A stretch of DNA of 5,641 nt from Candidatus Poseidoniaceae archaeon (GTDB lineage: Archaea > Thermoplasmatota > Poseidoniia > Poseidoniales > Poseidoniaceae): assembly GCA_013330285.1 (NCBI GenBank), contig DUIP01000179.1:3581-9221 (forward strand), given 5' to 3'. Each line of letters opens with the position of its first letter. Positions within the stretch are counted from its first letter, which is position 1. Positions 1 to 5,590 of this stretch are shown piece by piece. A program made the translations under genes and the position numbers. The notes under the pieces are model-generated. The model had not been told where the DNA came from. It ran no database searches and saw only the letters and a program-made list of their open reading frames with translations.

Positions 1-215
1 ACACTGGAAAGAACCCCCATGTGCTGGAGTGCAGTGATGACTGCCTCTGTTACCGCCGTTGGATCGTTGTGAATGGTGGTGTTGGAAACGACATCGCCGC
101 CAATCACAGAATCTTGCATCGTGATGTGCTGCTGACCTGAATCAGGTGGCGCTGGAATCCATTCAGTGCCCGACCACATCCATTTTCCATCAGGGCTGAA
201 GAGTGGGTCGGCCAT
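1..215 (-). CDS. Unrecognised protein with Trp-rich N-terminus, partial (C-terminus beyond window)
   Basis: The frame is open from the ATG at 215-213 to the left edge, giving 71 complete codons; the C-terminus lies outside the window. It begins MADPLFSPDGKWMWSGTEW, with Trp at residues 12, 14 and 19. This pattern (P-D-G-x-W-x-W-x-G-T-x-W) resembles the short DUF2510-like motif found at the ends of many bacterial and archaeal membrane-associated proteins. After a Pro-rich linker (21-24) there is a short strand-like stretch, DSVIGGDVVSNTTIHNDP (35-52), then a helix-like segment from about 53. No catalytic motif, signal peptide or membrane segment is visible in this part. No in-frame ATG lies between this ATG and the upstream in-frame stop (TAA at 272-270), so the start is fairly secure. 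No Shine-Dalgarno is seen; an AT-rich TTAATT at 234-239 lies 19-24 bases upstream and could be part of a promoter. Function unknown; the gene is divergent from the small membrane protein gene at 455. Confidence 0.75.
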   Translation of the reverse strand, partial: MADPLFSPDGKWMWSGTEWIPAPPDSGQQHITMQDSVIGGDVVSNTTIHNDPTAVTEAVITALQHMGVLSS

Positions 216-305
216 GGCTGCTGATGGGTGTTGAATTAACCAAACCTTCGGTAACTCAAGATGACAGACTTACCAACCATGCGGGTTCACTTCTCTTGGC
301 TATAC

Positions 306-323
306 TTCAGTGTAACAACTGAA
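306..323. repeat. Interrupted palindrome TTCAGT-N6-ACTGAA
   Basis: TTCAGT (306-311) and ACTGAA (318-323) are perfect 6-base inverted repeats separated by GTAACA. They are followed on the plus strand by ATTTT (324-328). It lies in the divergent spacer, 91 bases from one start and 131 bases from the other. It could be an operator for a dimeric regulator, a weak hairpin, or a terminator-like element for something on the plus strand, although no plus-strand gene precedes it. A 6-base palindrome of this kind is not rare by chance. Confidence 0.3.
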
Positions 324-411
324 ATTTTAACAAAAAAGGGCGCACTAAAAGGCAGGACTGTGGGGATATGTACAGATTATTGTCGAAGTCAAGAATAAAA
401 TTGAACCTGTA

Positions 412-417
412 GATAAA
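412..417 (+). promoter_or_regulatory. TATA-like box GATAAA for the 131-aa membrane protein gene
   Basis: GATAAA (within AGATAAATAG, 411-420) lies 38-43 bases before the ATG at 455. With the spacing seen at the other promoters in this window (box start about 28 bases before the transcript start), transcription would begin near 440. That leaves a leader of about 15 bases containing a purine-rich AAGGGAAGG (443-451) that could act as a weak ribosome binding site. The same hexamer occurs before the starts at 1441 and 5562, which raises confidence somewhat. Confidence 0.4.
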
Positions 418-454
418 TAGATACCTCAATAATCTCCAAGACAAGGGAAGGTAC

Positions 455-850
455 ATGCGAGACCTTCGATTCTCTGTCGGATTATTTCTAATTGTTCTTT
501 CAATTCCATTCTTTTCCTTCTCTGGGGATTTACGTTTAGAGTGCATTATCAACGACAATGACAATTGTAATCTCTACAAGAACACACAGATTGTTTCGTT
601 GCTTACCATGACAATTGGTATGCTTTTGGCAATCCTTTCTAGGCCAGGTGGAACCGGCATTGACCTACTGGACAAGTTCGATGAAGAGAAAGCGTTTGAC
701 GAAATCAGCCTCGGATTCGACGACACACCGCCCCTCAATTCCGTTGGTGTCGTTGAGCAAGGCTATGAGTGGGTGGAACATCCGAAAGGATCAGGTACGT
801 GGTTTACTCGACCAGAGTCGGGTGGATCGTGGACCAAATATGACGATTGA
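455..850 (+). CDS. Small two-pass membrane protein with Trp-rich cytoplasmic tail, function unknown
   Basis: 131 residues, not recognised as a known family. Two hydrophobic segments are visible, about residues 8-24 and 46-62. Arg at 2 and 5 before the first and Arg63 after the second suggest both ends are cytoplasmic. The 21-residue loop between them carries two cysteines (C30 and C38) that could form a disulfide outside the membrane. The remaining half (63-131) is acidic and soluble, and ends in a Trp motif, GYEWVEHPKGSGTWFTR (103-119), followed by G-G-S-W-T-K-Y (123-129). This W-x-E-x-P-x-G-S-G-x-W pattern looks like a compact aromatic module of the sort found at the tails of other small archaeal membrane proteins; that comparison is from memory and untested. 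The start was chosen for the promoter-like box and purine-rich leader just upstream. The gene is convergent with the zinc-ribbon protein gene, 43 bases away. Real gene likely; function unassigned. Confidence 0.75.
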   Translation: MRDLRFSVGLFLIVLSIPFFSFSGDLRLECIINDNDNCNLYKNTQIVSLLTMTIGMLLAILSRPGGTGIDLLDKFDEEKAFDEISLGFDDTPPLNSVGVVEQGYEWVEHPKGSGTWFTRPESGGSWTKYDD

Positions 851-893
851 TCGAGCCTAAATCTCTATTCTCAATCGTATCAAACGAATGGCC

Positions 894-1346
894 TCAATTT
901 TTCCGAAAACCGAAAAGGACTTGGCTTAGTCCAGTGAGTAAAGCAATCAAACCCAACAGGCCAGCTGTACCTGAGATCAGAAAACCTACCAAGATAGCAA
1001 GCATGACAATTGGTACACCAATATTGCTTGCACTATCTCCTGAAGGTTCGGACGCTACCACCTCCCAAGCAGATGAACTTAATCCGAATCCAGCAATGCT
1101 GAGGCTCACGAGAACGATACCTGTGATGAAGAGGGAACCGGCAAGCGCTGCCTGCAACGTCGTCATGATCCAATGGCCAATACCCCCTGATTGTGAATCA
1201 CTGTATGAGAGGGCATCGTCTACTTCTTCATCTGAATCCAAACCCCATTCAAATTCACCATCGCAATAAGGACAGACAAATTCACCCATGGCATCATCAT
1301 CAAGAGAAATTATCTCTTCACAATGGGGACAATGTAATTCCACCAT
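894..1346 (-). CDS. Zinc-ribbon membrane protein, function unknown
   Basis: 150 residues. The N-terminus carries two Cys pairs, CPHC (6-9) and CPYC (25-28), separated by 15 residues. This is the classic spacing of a zinc-ribbon that binds one Zn by four cysteines. An acidic linker (36-52, rich in Asp, Glu and Ser) leads to a hydrophobic segment at about 60-86, a short polar, probably extracellular stretch (about 91-108), and a long hydrophobic region (109-146) that is one or two membrane passes. The protein ends in F-R-K-N. A cytoplasmic zinc ribbon tethered to the membrane is therefore predicted. Such proteins are common in archaea, but their partners are mostly unknown, and neither DNA binding nor enzyme activity can be read from this one. 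The start is supported by a TTTATT box 24-29 bases upstream, the distance expected for a leaderless transcript. The plus-strand frame overlapping this gene is a shadow. Confidence 0.85.
   Translation of the reverse strand: MVELHCPHCEEIISLDDDAMGEFVCPYCDGEFEWGLDSDEEVDDALSYSDSQSGGIGHWIMTTLQAALAGSLFITGIVLVSLSIAGFGLSSSAWEVVASEPSGDSASNIGVPIVMLAILVGFLISGTAGLLGLIALLTGLSQVLFGFRKN
898..902 (+). terminator. Possible T-tract terminator after the 131-aa gene
   Basis: TTTTT on the plus strand begins 48 bases after the stop of the 131-residue gene, inside the final codons of the convergent zinc-ribbon gene. Archaeal transcription commonly ends at short U-tracts without a hairpin, so this could serve as the terminator. 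A five-base tract alone is weak evidence. Confidence 0.25.
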
Positions 1347-1369
1347 AGTTACGACGTGTGCAAATGAAG

Positions 1370-1375
1370 AATAAA
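1370..1375 (-). promoter_or_regulatory. TATA-like box TTTATT for the zinc-ribbon protein gene
   Basis: Read on the minus strand the sequence is AAAGGTTTATTC. TTTATT lies 24-29 bases before the A of the ATG at 1346, and a purine-rich AAAGG sits immediately before it where an archaeal BRE would be. No Shine-Dalgarno is present between the box and the ATG. This arrangement fits a leaderless mRNA whose first base is at or next to the start codon. Confidence 0.55.
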
Positions 1376-1404
1376 CCTTTAGCAGTTATTGATTTCTAAG
1401 CATC

Positions 1405-1410
1405 GATAAA
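1405..1410 (+). promoter_or_regulatory. TATA-like box GATAAA for the glutamine amidotransferase gene
   Basis: GATAAA lies 31-36 bases before the ATG at 1441, so transcription would start roughly 5-10 bases before the gene. The bases just before the ATG (TGAGAAAAAC) contain no good Shine-Dalgarno, in keeping with a very short leader. An alternative AT-rich site, CATATC (1419-1424), is too close to the ATG to be preferred. Confidence 0.45.
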
Positions 1411-1440
1411 GTTCAATGCATATCATCCCCTGAGAAAAAC

Positions 1441-2085
1441 ATGCGACTGCTGGTTGTCGATCTCTTAGCCGAGCGGGAGGCTTTTGGACGTGCTGGAGTT
1501 CAGGAAATTATCAATCATTTTGCCGCTGATGAGGTCTTTCTTTGGTCGCCACATACCGATCAACGCCTTGATTATGGCTATGGAATCGTCGTCGAAAACC
1601 CTGTGGAAGCAGATGCCATTGTTGTGACTGGGTCCCGACGAAATGTGACGATGTGGGAAGCGTGGATGGACGATGTGGTGGCCTTGGTTCGAAGTGCTGA
1701 AGTTCCAATGTATGGAATATGTTTCGGCCACCAAATCATCGCCCATGCCTTCGGTGGCCGCATCATCCGTTCGACTGAAGATTCACATTTTGTGGGTGAA
1801 GTGAAGGGTTCTGACGGTTCTACCGTTTTTGCTTCATTCGCACATCAAGAACATGTGGTTGATGCCGGTGAATTGGAGGTTGTAGCCTCAGCTGCTCACT
1901 GCAAAATTGCAGCATGTCAACACCCCTCTCGCCCAATCTATACCGTTCAATATCATCCCGAAGCGGTCAAGGAAGTTCTCGATGTTGCTCTTGCTTGCGG
2001 CGATATGAGCGAAAACGAACGGTCGGCTTATGAGGATCAACTCTTGACCACCGATGTTTCAATTGCATTCGGGCTTGGCGCCTAA
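1441..2085 (+). CDS. Class I glutamine amidotransferase (GMP synthase-like GATase domain, stand-alone)
   Basis: 214 residues, the size of a single class I glutaminase domain. This family hydrolyses glutamine and passes ammonia to a partner or an attached acceptor. The nucleophile elbow is clear: P-x-x-G-I-C-F-G-H-Q (89-98) with Cys94 as the predicted nucleophile, followed by a conserved GG at 105-106. The other two triad members are His172 and Glu174 in VQYHPEA (169-175). A T-G-S-R-R-N-V-T-M-W stretch (63-72) matches the G-S-x-x-S-V segment of the COG0518 group, and A-H-Q-E-H-V (134-139) matches the S-H-x-D-x-V segment before the C-terminal strand. All catalytic residues are present, so it should be active. 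It lacks an ATP-pyrophosphatase domain, and no such gene lies nearby. It could be the separate GuaA glutaminase subunit found in archaea, but the motifs are closer to the general GMP-synthase-like group than to a textbook GuaA subunit, so no symbol is given. The gene stands alone, with its own promoter, convergent with the oxidoreductase 21 bases away. Confidence 0.88.
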   Translation: MRLLVVDLLAEREAFGRAGVQEIINHFAADEVFLWSPHTDQRLDYGYGIVVENPVEADAIVVTGSRRNVTMWEAWMDDVVALVRSAEVPMYGICFGHQIIAHAFGGRIIRSTEDSHFVGEVKGSDGSTVFASFAHQEHVVDAGELEVVASAAHCKIAACQHPSRPIYTVQYHPEAVKEVLDVALACGDMSENERSAYEDQLLTTDVSIAFGLGA

Positions 2086-2106
2086 TCAGGTGCACGTTCA
2101 TTGCCC

Positions 2107-3189
2107 TCAAACAACGAAGTTTTTCCAACGCCGCATGTAATCAATGAACACAGGAGAAAGCCCTTGGGTTGCAAGATGTTGAGCGGAAAACGGTTGACGT
2201 TGCGGGTCATAGGCTGAATCTGAAACGCGATTTGCCCAATCAAAATGACCAATCGCAACCCTCGCTACACCAACGAGATCTGCCCCCTCATCAAGAACGA
2301 ATTGAGCATCATGTGCCGACCACACTGCACCTGTGGAAATGAGAGGAAATCCATCTGGAAGCGCATCTGCGAACCGTTTGGTCATCAACCTCTCGTCGTC
2401 ATCATCGACCGATTGGAAGACATCCCAACATGAAATATGGAGGCCATCGACATCAACGGTAGCCAAATCTTGAGCAAGACGGAGGCTGTCCTCGAGTTCA
2501 ATCCCCATCTTTTCAATGAGAGGGGAAATTCGTACAAACACCAAAAAATTAGGCGAGGTGACGGCCCGTACTGCATCGATGATGGCCCATAAGAACCGTT
2601 TTCGTGCATCATAAGAGCCACCCCATTCGTCAGTTCTTCGGTTGGTTTTTTTGCCAAGAAATTGACAAATCAAGTATGAATGAGCACCATGGAGTTCAAC
2701 GCCATCAAAACCTGCGAGTTCACACCTGGCTGCTGCCTGAGCAAAATCTTCGACGATTCCGTGGACCTCGTCACTGGTCAATTCACGGGTAGAACCGTCC
2801 ATCCCTGCCTCAGTGTTGATGCTTGCTGACACCGGTTGAACACCGTTGATTCGCTGTGGAGCGCGCATGCCCCCGTGAAACAACTGAACCAAACTGACGG
2901 CCCCATGAGAGCGAAGTTCAGTGGCCATGGTGGTAAGGCCCGGAAGTTGATGATCGCCCCAAACCCCCATTTCCCCATCCCAACCACGCCCGGTTTCCGT
3001 AACGTTCGCAGCAGCTGTGGTCACAATGCCAAACCCTCCTTGAGCCCGCATTGTCAGCCAGTGAATTTCCTCATCCGAGAGGGTGCCATCATCATGGCTT
3101 TGCTTGTTGGTCATGGCAGCAAGGACGCTTCTGTTGCGCAAGGTGCGCCCTGTTCGAGGCAAGACGAAAGCATCCGATGGGTCAGCCAT
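2107..3189 (-). CDS. Old yellow enzyme family NADH:flavin oxidoreductase
   Basis: 360 residues, the usual length of a single-domain OYE (COG1902): an FMN-dependent TIM barrel that typically reduces activated C=C bonds or related electrophiles using NAD(P)H. Landmarks, in order: the first strand and FMN loop A-A-M-T-N-K-Q-S (24-31), with Thr27 where class I/II enzymes have Thr and YqjM-like enzymes have Cys; Q-L-F-H-G-G (102-107), contacting FMN; the active-site stretch G-V-E-L-H-G-A-H-S-Y-L (163-173), with His167 and His170 as the substrate-binding pair and Tyr172; then R-R-T-D-E-W-G-G-S (184-192); and a late phosphate-binding region, S-T-G-A-V and G-V-A-R (about 288-310). It ends Y-M-R-R-W-K-N-F-V-V. 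It has no C-terminal iron-sulfur/FAD extension, so it is not a 2,4-dienoyl-CoA reductase-type fusion. No signal peptide is seen; it is predicted to be cytosolic. It follows the MMPL transporter gene by 12 bases and has its own ribosome binding site, so the two should be co-transcribed. Natural substrate unknown. Confidence 0.9.
   Translation of the reverse strand: MADPSDAFVLPRTGRTLRNRSVLAAMTNKQSHDDGTLSDEEIHWLTMRAQGGFGIVTTAAANVTETGRGWDGEMGVWGDHQLPGLTTMATELRSHGAVSLVQLFHGGMRAPQRINGVQPVSASINTEAGMDGSTRELTSDEVHGIVEDFAQAAARCELAGFDGVELHGAHSYLICQFLGKKTNRRTDEWGGSYDARKRFLWAIIDAVRAVTSPNFLVFVRISPLIEKMGIELEDSLRLAQDLATVDVDGLHISCWDVFQSVDDDDERLMTKRFADALPDGFPLISTGAVWSAHDAQFVLDEGADLVGVARVAIGHFDWANRVSDSAYDPQRQPFSAQHLATQGLSPVFIDYMRRWKNFVV
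2120..2124 (+). terminator. Possible T-tract terminator after the glutamine amidotransferase gene
   Basis: TTTTT on the plus strand begins 35 bases after the stop codon, inside the last codons of the convergent oxidoreductase. It parallels the T-tract at 898-902 in the other convergent pair. A short U-tract is enough for many archaeal terminators, but the evidence is thin. Confidence 0.25.
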
Positions 3190-3198
3190 ACTGCGGAA

Positions 3199-3203
3199 CC
3201 CTC
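3199..3203 (-). promoter_or_regulatory. Shine-Dalgarno GAGGG for the flavin oxidoreductase
   Basis: On the minus strand the junction reads TTGAGGGTTCCGCAGTATG. GAGGG overlaps the TGA stop of the transporter gene and sits 9 bases before the ATG at 3189. This is good spacing for ribosome binding, and it is the clearest such site in the window. It supports both the chosen start and translation of the second gene from a shared mRNA. Confidence 0.6.
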
Positions 3204-5562
3204 AATCTGATTCTTGACCGTTGCTATGTTCGTGAGGTTTTGCTGTTGGGAAAATGTTGTCCAACCACTTTGGCGACCACCAATTCCACTCGCCCATCAA
3301 TCGCATTGTTGCAGGCACAACGAGGGCACGAACAACGGTTGCATCGAGAAGAATTGCCAAGGCAAGACCGAGACCGATTTGCTTCAAGATGATAATTGAG
3401 GAAAGGCCAAACGCACTGAACACGACCACCATGATTGCTGCTGCGCCGGTGATCAAACGACCCGTCTTCTGCAACCCATTGGCGACAGCAAGCGTATTGT
3501 CGCCGGTTCGTTCCCATTCTTCGTGAATTCTAGAGAGCATCAGCACTTCATAGTCCATCGATAAACCAAAGACGATACAGAACATGATGACAGGATTCGT
3601 CGCTTCAATTGGCTGAGGGGTGAAGTTCAGTAATTCCGAACCATATCCCCACTGGAACACAAACACGAGCATTCCAAACGAAGCAGAAATGGAGAGGATG
3701 TTCATGATGATGGCTTTGATTGGTATGATCACGCTTCGCACTTGGATGAAGATGAGCACGATGGTTGCAACCAAGATGAACGCAAGAGCGATCGGAAGGT
3801 TGTCTTGAATGGCCCAAAGGGTATCAAGGCTGTAGGCCGCAAATCCTGCCACATTGAGCGATGCATCATCACCACTGATCAGTGTATCAATGAAATCGTT
3901 GCGCTCCTCTCTCAGATCGGCGACAAATTCGTGGCTCTCGACGCTGGTGCTTGGCCCGTCAATAGCGAACACAACATAGGTCACGTTGTTTGAAACAAAC
4001 TGGTCTCGAAGGTAGTCTCTCGTTGCGATTTGCTCCGGTGTAAGGTACTCATCTGGCGTGGTCCAGTATTGCACAACGCTGGATTCATTCATACCCATTT
4101 GTGGAAGAGCATAACCAAACGCTTCGGTGATTCGTTCATCTTCGATATGAGTGACCATCCATTGGTGCATGGCTCGGAGGTTCGACTCGTTAAGCGGGTC
4201 TTCACCATCGAAATCGATGACTACCAATGCTGCATTGGAGGTGCTCTTTGGCCAAATTTCGTCAATGCGATCAAGCCCAAGCCGCGATTCGTCATCTGGA
4301 GGTAATGCATCCCGATTAGCAAGCGAAAACTCTGCCTGGAAGAACGGGAGACCTGCGCCAAGAAGGATGATGAGGGTTGGAATGAGCACCGCCCAAGGCC
4401 GGTCCATCACCGTGTTTGCAATTCTGGCCCAGACGCCTTCTCCATCGTCTTTGGTTTCAATTTTGAAGGAGAACGGTAGCTTCCATCCAGAATTAATTTT
4501 CGGCCCAAGCATAGCGAGGGCGGCTGGCAAGACAACCAGCGAGTAAATCATGGCGATGGTGACAGCCAAGGTACCACCAATGCCCAAACTTGGCAGGCTT
4601 GTGTTGGCAAAGAACAACATGCCCATGAGGCCAATGGCGACGGTAATTCCGCTGAAGAAGACCGCCTTTCCGGCGGTTGCCACGCTCATTGCAGTAGCGG
4701 TTCGAATGTCATCGGGATGGCGCGCAATTTCCTCCCGGAATCGATTGACCATGAAAAGAGAATAATCTATAGAAACGCCGATTCCAATCAATGTGATGAT
4801 GTTGACTGCGTATTGTGTCACATCGGTGACGTTGGAAAGCCAAATGGTTACACCCATCGCTGATAGCACCGTGAGGATGCCAACGCCAACTGGCAAGAGT
4901 GCGGCCAAGAGGGTACCAAACACAATGGCGAGGATAATCAACGAAAGAGGGCCTGAAACGATTTCGGCTTTGACCAAATCTTCCTTGATGCGGTCATCAA
5001 ATGTGTACTCAATCGCCATGCCATCCGTTCGCCAAGAATCGAACGAATCATCAATTTCAATGGACTCTTCATGTTCACCATACAACGCTTTGGCATCTTT
5101 TCTTGTGAGATCCATCACCACTCGATTCTGAGCCCAGAAACCATCATCGCGTTGGGCGGTTACTTCACTGCGCCCATCACCTTCTGATTCCCATGAATAC
5201 TCGATTGAAACATCTGGTAATCCAGCAAAAACAGCAAGCGCATCAATCACTTCCTGTTGCCATACTTCAGAAGAATCATTCAGGGTTGAATGATGGACTA
5301 AAAACACGAATCCTTGCGTGCTGTCTGCATTGGCATCTTCGGCACCGAACGCATTGTCCCTGATGGCTAACGCATCAACAGATTCGAGGTCGCCCTCACC
5401 CCATGCCTCTGCCCAGTCAGGACCCATAGCAATCAGTGAAGCCATGCCAAAACAAGCAATCAGTCCGAAAACAAGCACTTTCTTTCGGTGATCATGGGTG
5501 AAGCCACCCATGTTGAAGAAGAACCGTCCTTCGAACAATGAGGTGTCTGTCGACGATTCCAT
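3202..5562 (-). CDS. MMPL/RND-family membrane transporter
   Basis: 786 residues from the preferred ATG. MMPL proteins are proton-driven exporters of the RND superfamily, most often moving lipids or hydrophobic molecules across the cytoplasmic membrane. The layout fits: TM1 (about 29-46), a large extracellular domain (about 47-200), five membrane passes (about 203-352), a cytoplasmic linker, TM7 (about 389-408), a second extracellular domain (about 409-585), and five more passes (about 588-752). The twin proton-relay motifs are present: G-V-S-I-D-Y-S-L-F (262-270, Asp266-Tyr267) in TM4 and G-L-S-M-D-Y-E-V-L (666-674, Asp670-Tyr671) in TM10, each followed by a basic x-x-R. The tail carries the W-N-W-W-x-P-K-W-L signature (759-767) typical of the family. 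The N-terminal L-F-E-G-R-F...H-R-K-K-V-L (9-30) matches the usual F-x-R-L-G-R-F...H-R-x-x-V-L opening. An upstream in-frame ATG at 5631 would add 23 residues, but a TATA-like box lies inside that extension, so 5562 is preferred. Substrate unknown; first gene of an operon with the flavin oxidoreductase. Confidence 0.92.
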   Translation of the reverse strand: MESSTDTSLFEGRFFFNMGGFTHDHRKKVLVFGLIACFGMASLIAMGPDWAEAWGEGDLESVDALAIRDNAFGAEDANADSTQGFVFLVHHSTLNDSSEVWQQEVIDALAVFAGLPDVSIEYSWESEGDGRSEVTAQRDDGFWAQNRVVMDLTRKDAKALYGEHEESIEIDDSFDSWRTDGMAIEYTFDDRIKEDLVKAEIVSGPLSLIILAIVFGTLLAALLPVGVGILTVLSAMGVTIWLSNVTDVTQYAVNIITLIGIGVSIDYSLFMVNRFREEIARHPDDIRTATAMSVATAGKAVFFSGITVAIGLMGMLFFANTSLPSLGIGGTLAVTIAMIYSLVVLPAALAMLGPKINSGWKLPFSFKIETKDDGEGVWARIANTVMDRPWAVLIPTLIILLGAGLPFFQAEFSLANRDALPPDDESRLGLDRIDEIWPKSTSNAALVVIDFDGEDPLNESNLRAMHQWMVTHIEDERITEAFGYALPQMGMNESSVVQYWTTPDEYLTPEQIATRDYLRDQFVSNNVTYVVFAIDGPSTSVESHEFVADLREERNDFIDTLISGDDASLNVAGFAAYSLDTLWAIQDNLPIALAFILVATIVLIFIQVRSVIIPIKAIIMNILSISASFGMLVFVFQWGYGSELLNFTPQPIEATNPVIMFCIVFGLSMDYEVLMLSRIHEEWERTGDNTLAVANGLQKTGRLITGAAAIMVVVFSAFGLSSIIILKQIGLGLALAILLDATVVRALVVPATMRLMGEWNWWSPKWLDNIFPTAKPHEHSNGQESD

Positions 5563-5584
5563 GAACCACGGGGGTAAAATTTGG

Positions 5585-5590
5585 TTTATC
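5585..5590 (-). promoter_or_regulatory. TATA-like box GATAAA for the MMPL-oxidoreductase operon
   Basis: On the minus strand, TTTGATAAACC places GATAAA 23-28 bases before the ATG at 5562, the spacing of an archaeal leaderless transcript. The intervening bases (ATTTTACCCCCGTGGTTC) contain no Shine-Dalgarno. The box is the main reason to prefer 5562 over the upstream ATG at 5631. Confidence 0.5.

Larger units (their letters stand above)
216..454. other. Divergent intergenic region
   Basis: This 239-base stretch separates two divergently transcribed genes and is AT-richer in its right half. It should hold promoters for both. I can point to a GATAAA box serving the plus-strand gene and an interrupted palindrome at 306-323. 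I see no tRNA fold, no tandem repeat and no convincing small gene. An 85-codon minus-strand open frame reaching in from 564 is judged spurious. Confidence 0.6.

Noticed and set aside
216..454. Possible tRNA or small RNA in the divergent spacer
   Set aside because: No cloverleaf, T-loop consensus or CCA-like end could be found by eye.
307..564. 85-codon minus-strand open frame overlapping the start of the 131-residue gene
   Set aside because: It is low in recognisable features, lies antisense to a better-supported gene, and has no promoter or ribosome site that I can see.
615..860. 81-codon plus-strand frame inside the 131-residue gene
   Set aside because: It is an alternative frame of a gene with clear membrane segments and has no independent start signal.
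607..1015. 14-base exact direct repeat CATGACAATTGGTA (607-620 and 1002-1015)
   Set aside because: The copies lie in membrane-segment codons of genes on opposite strands and encode different residues; no flanking similarity extends them, so chance is the simplest reading.
847..1269. 140-codon plus-strand open frame
   Set aside because: It is antisense to the zinc-ribbon gene, which has two CxxC pairs, membrane segments and a well-placed TATA box; the plus-strand translation shows no comparable features.
213..3189. Shared MADP start of the left-edge protein and the flavin oxidoreductase
   Set aside because: Only four residues match and the proteins are otherwise unrelated.
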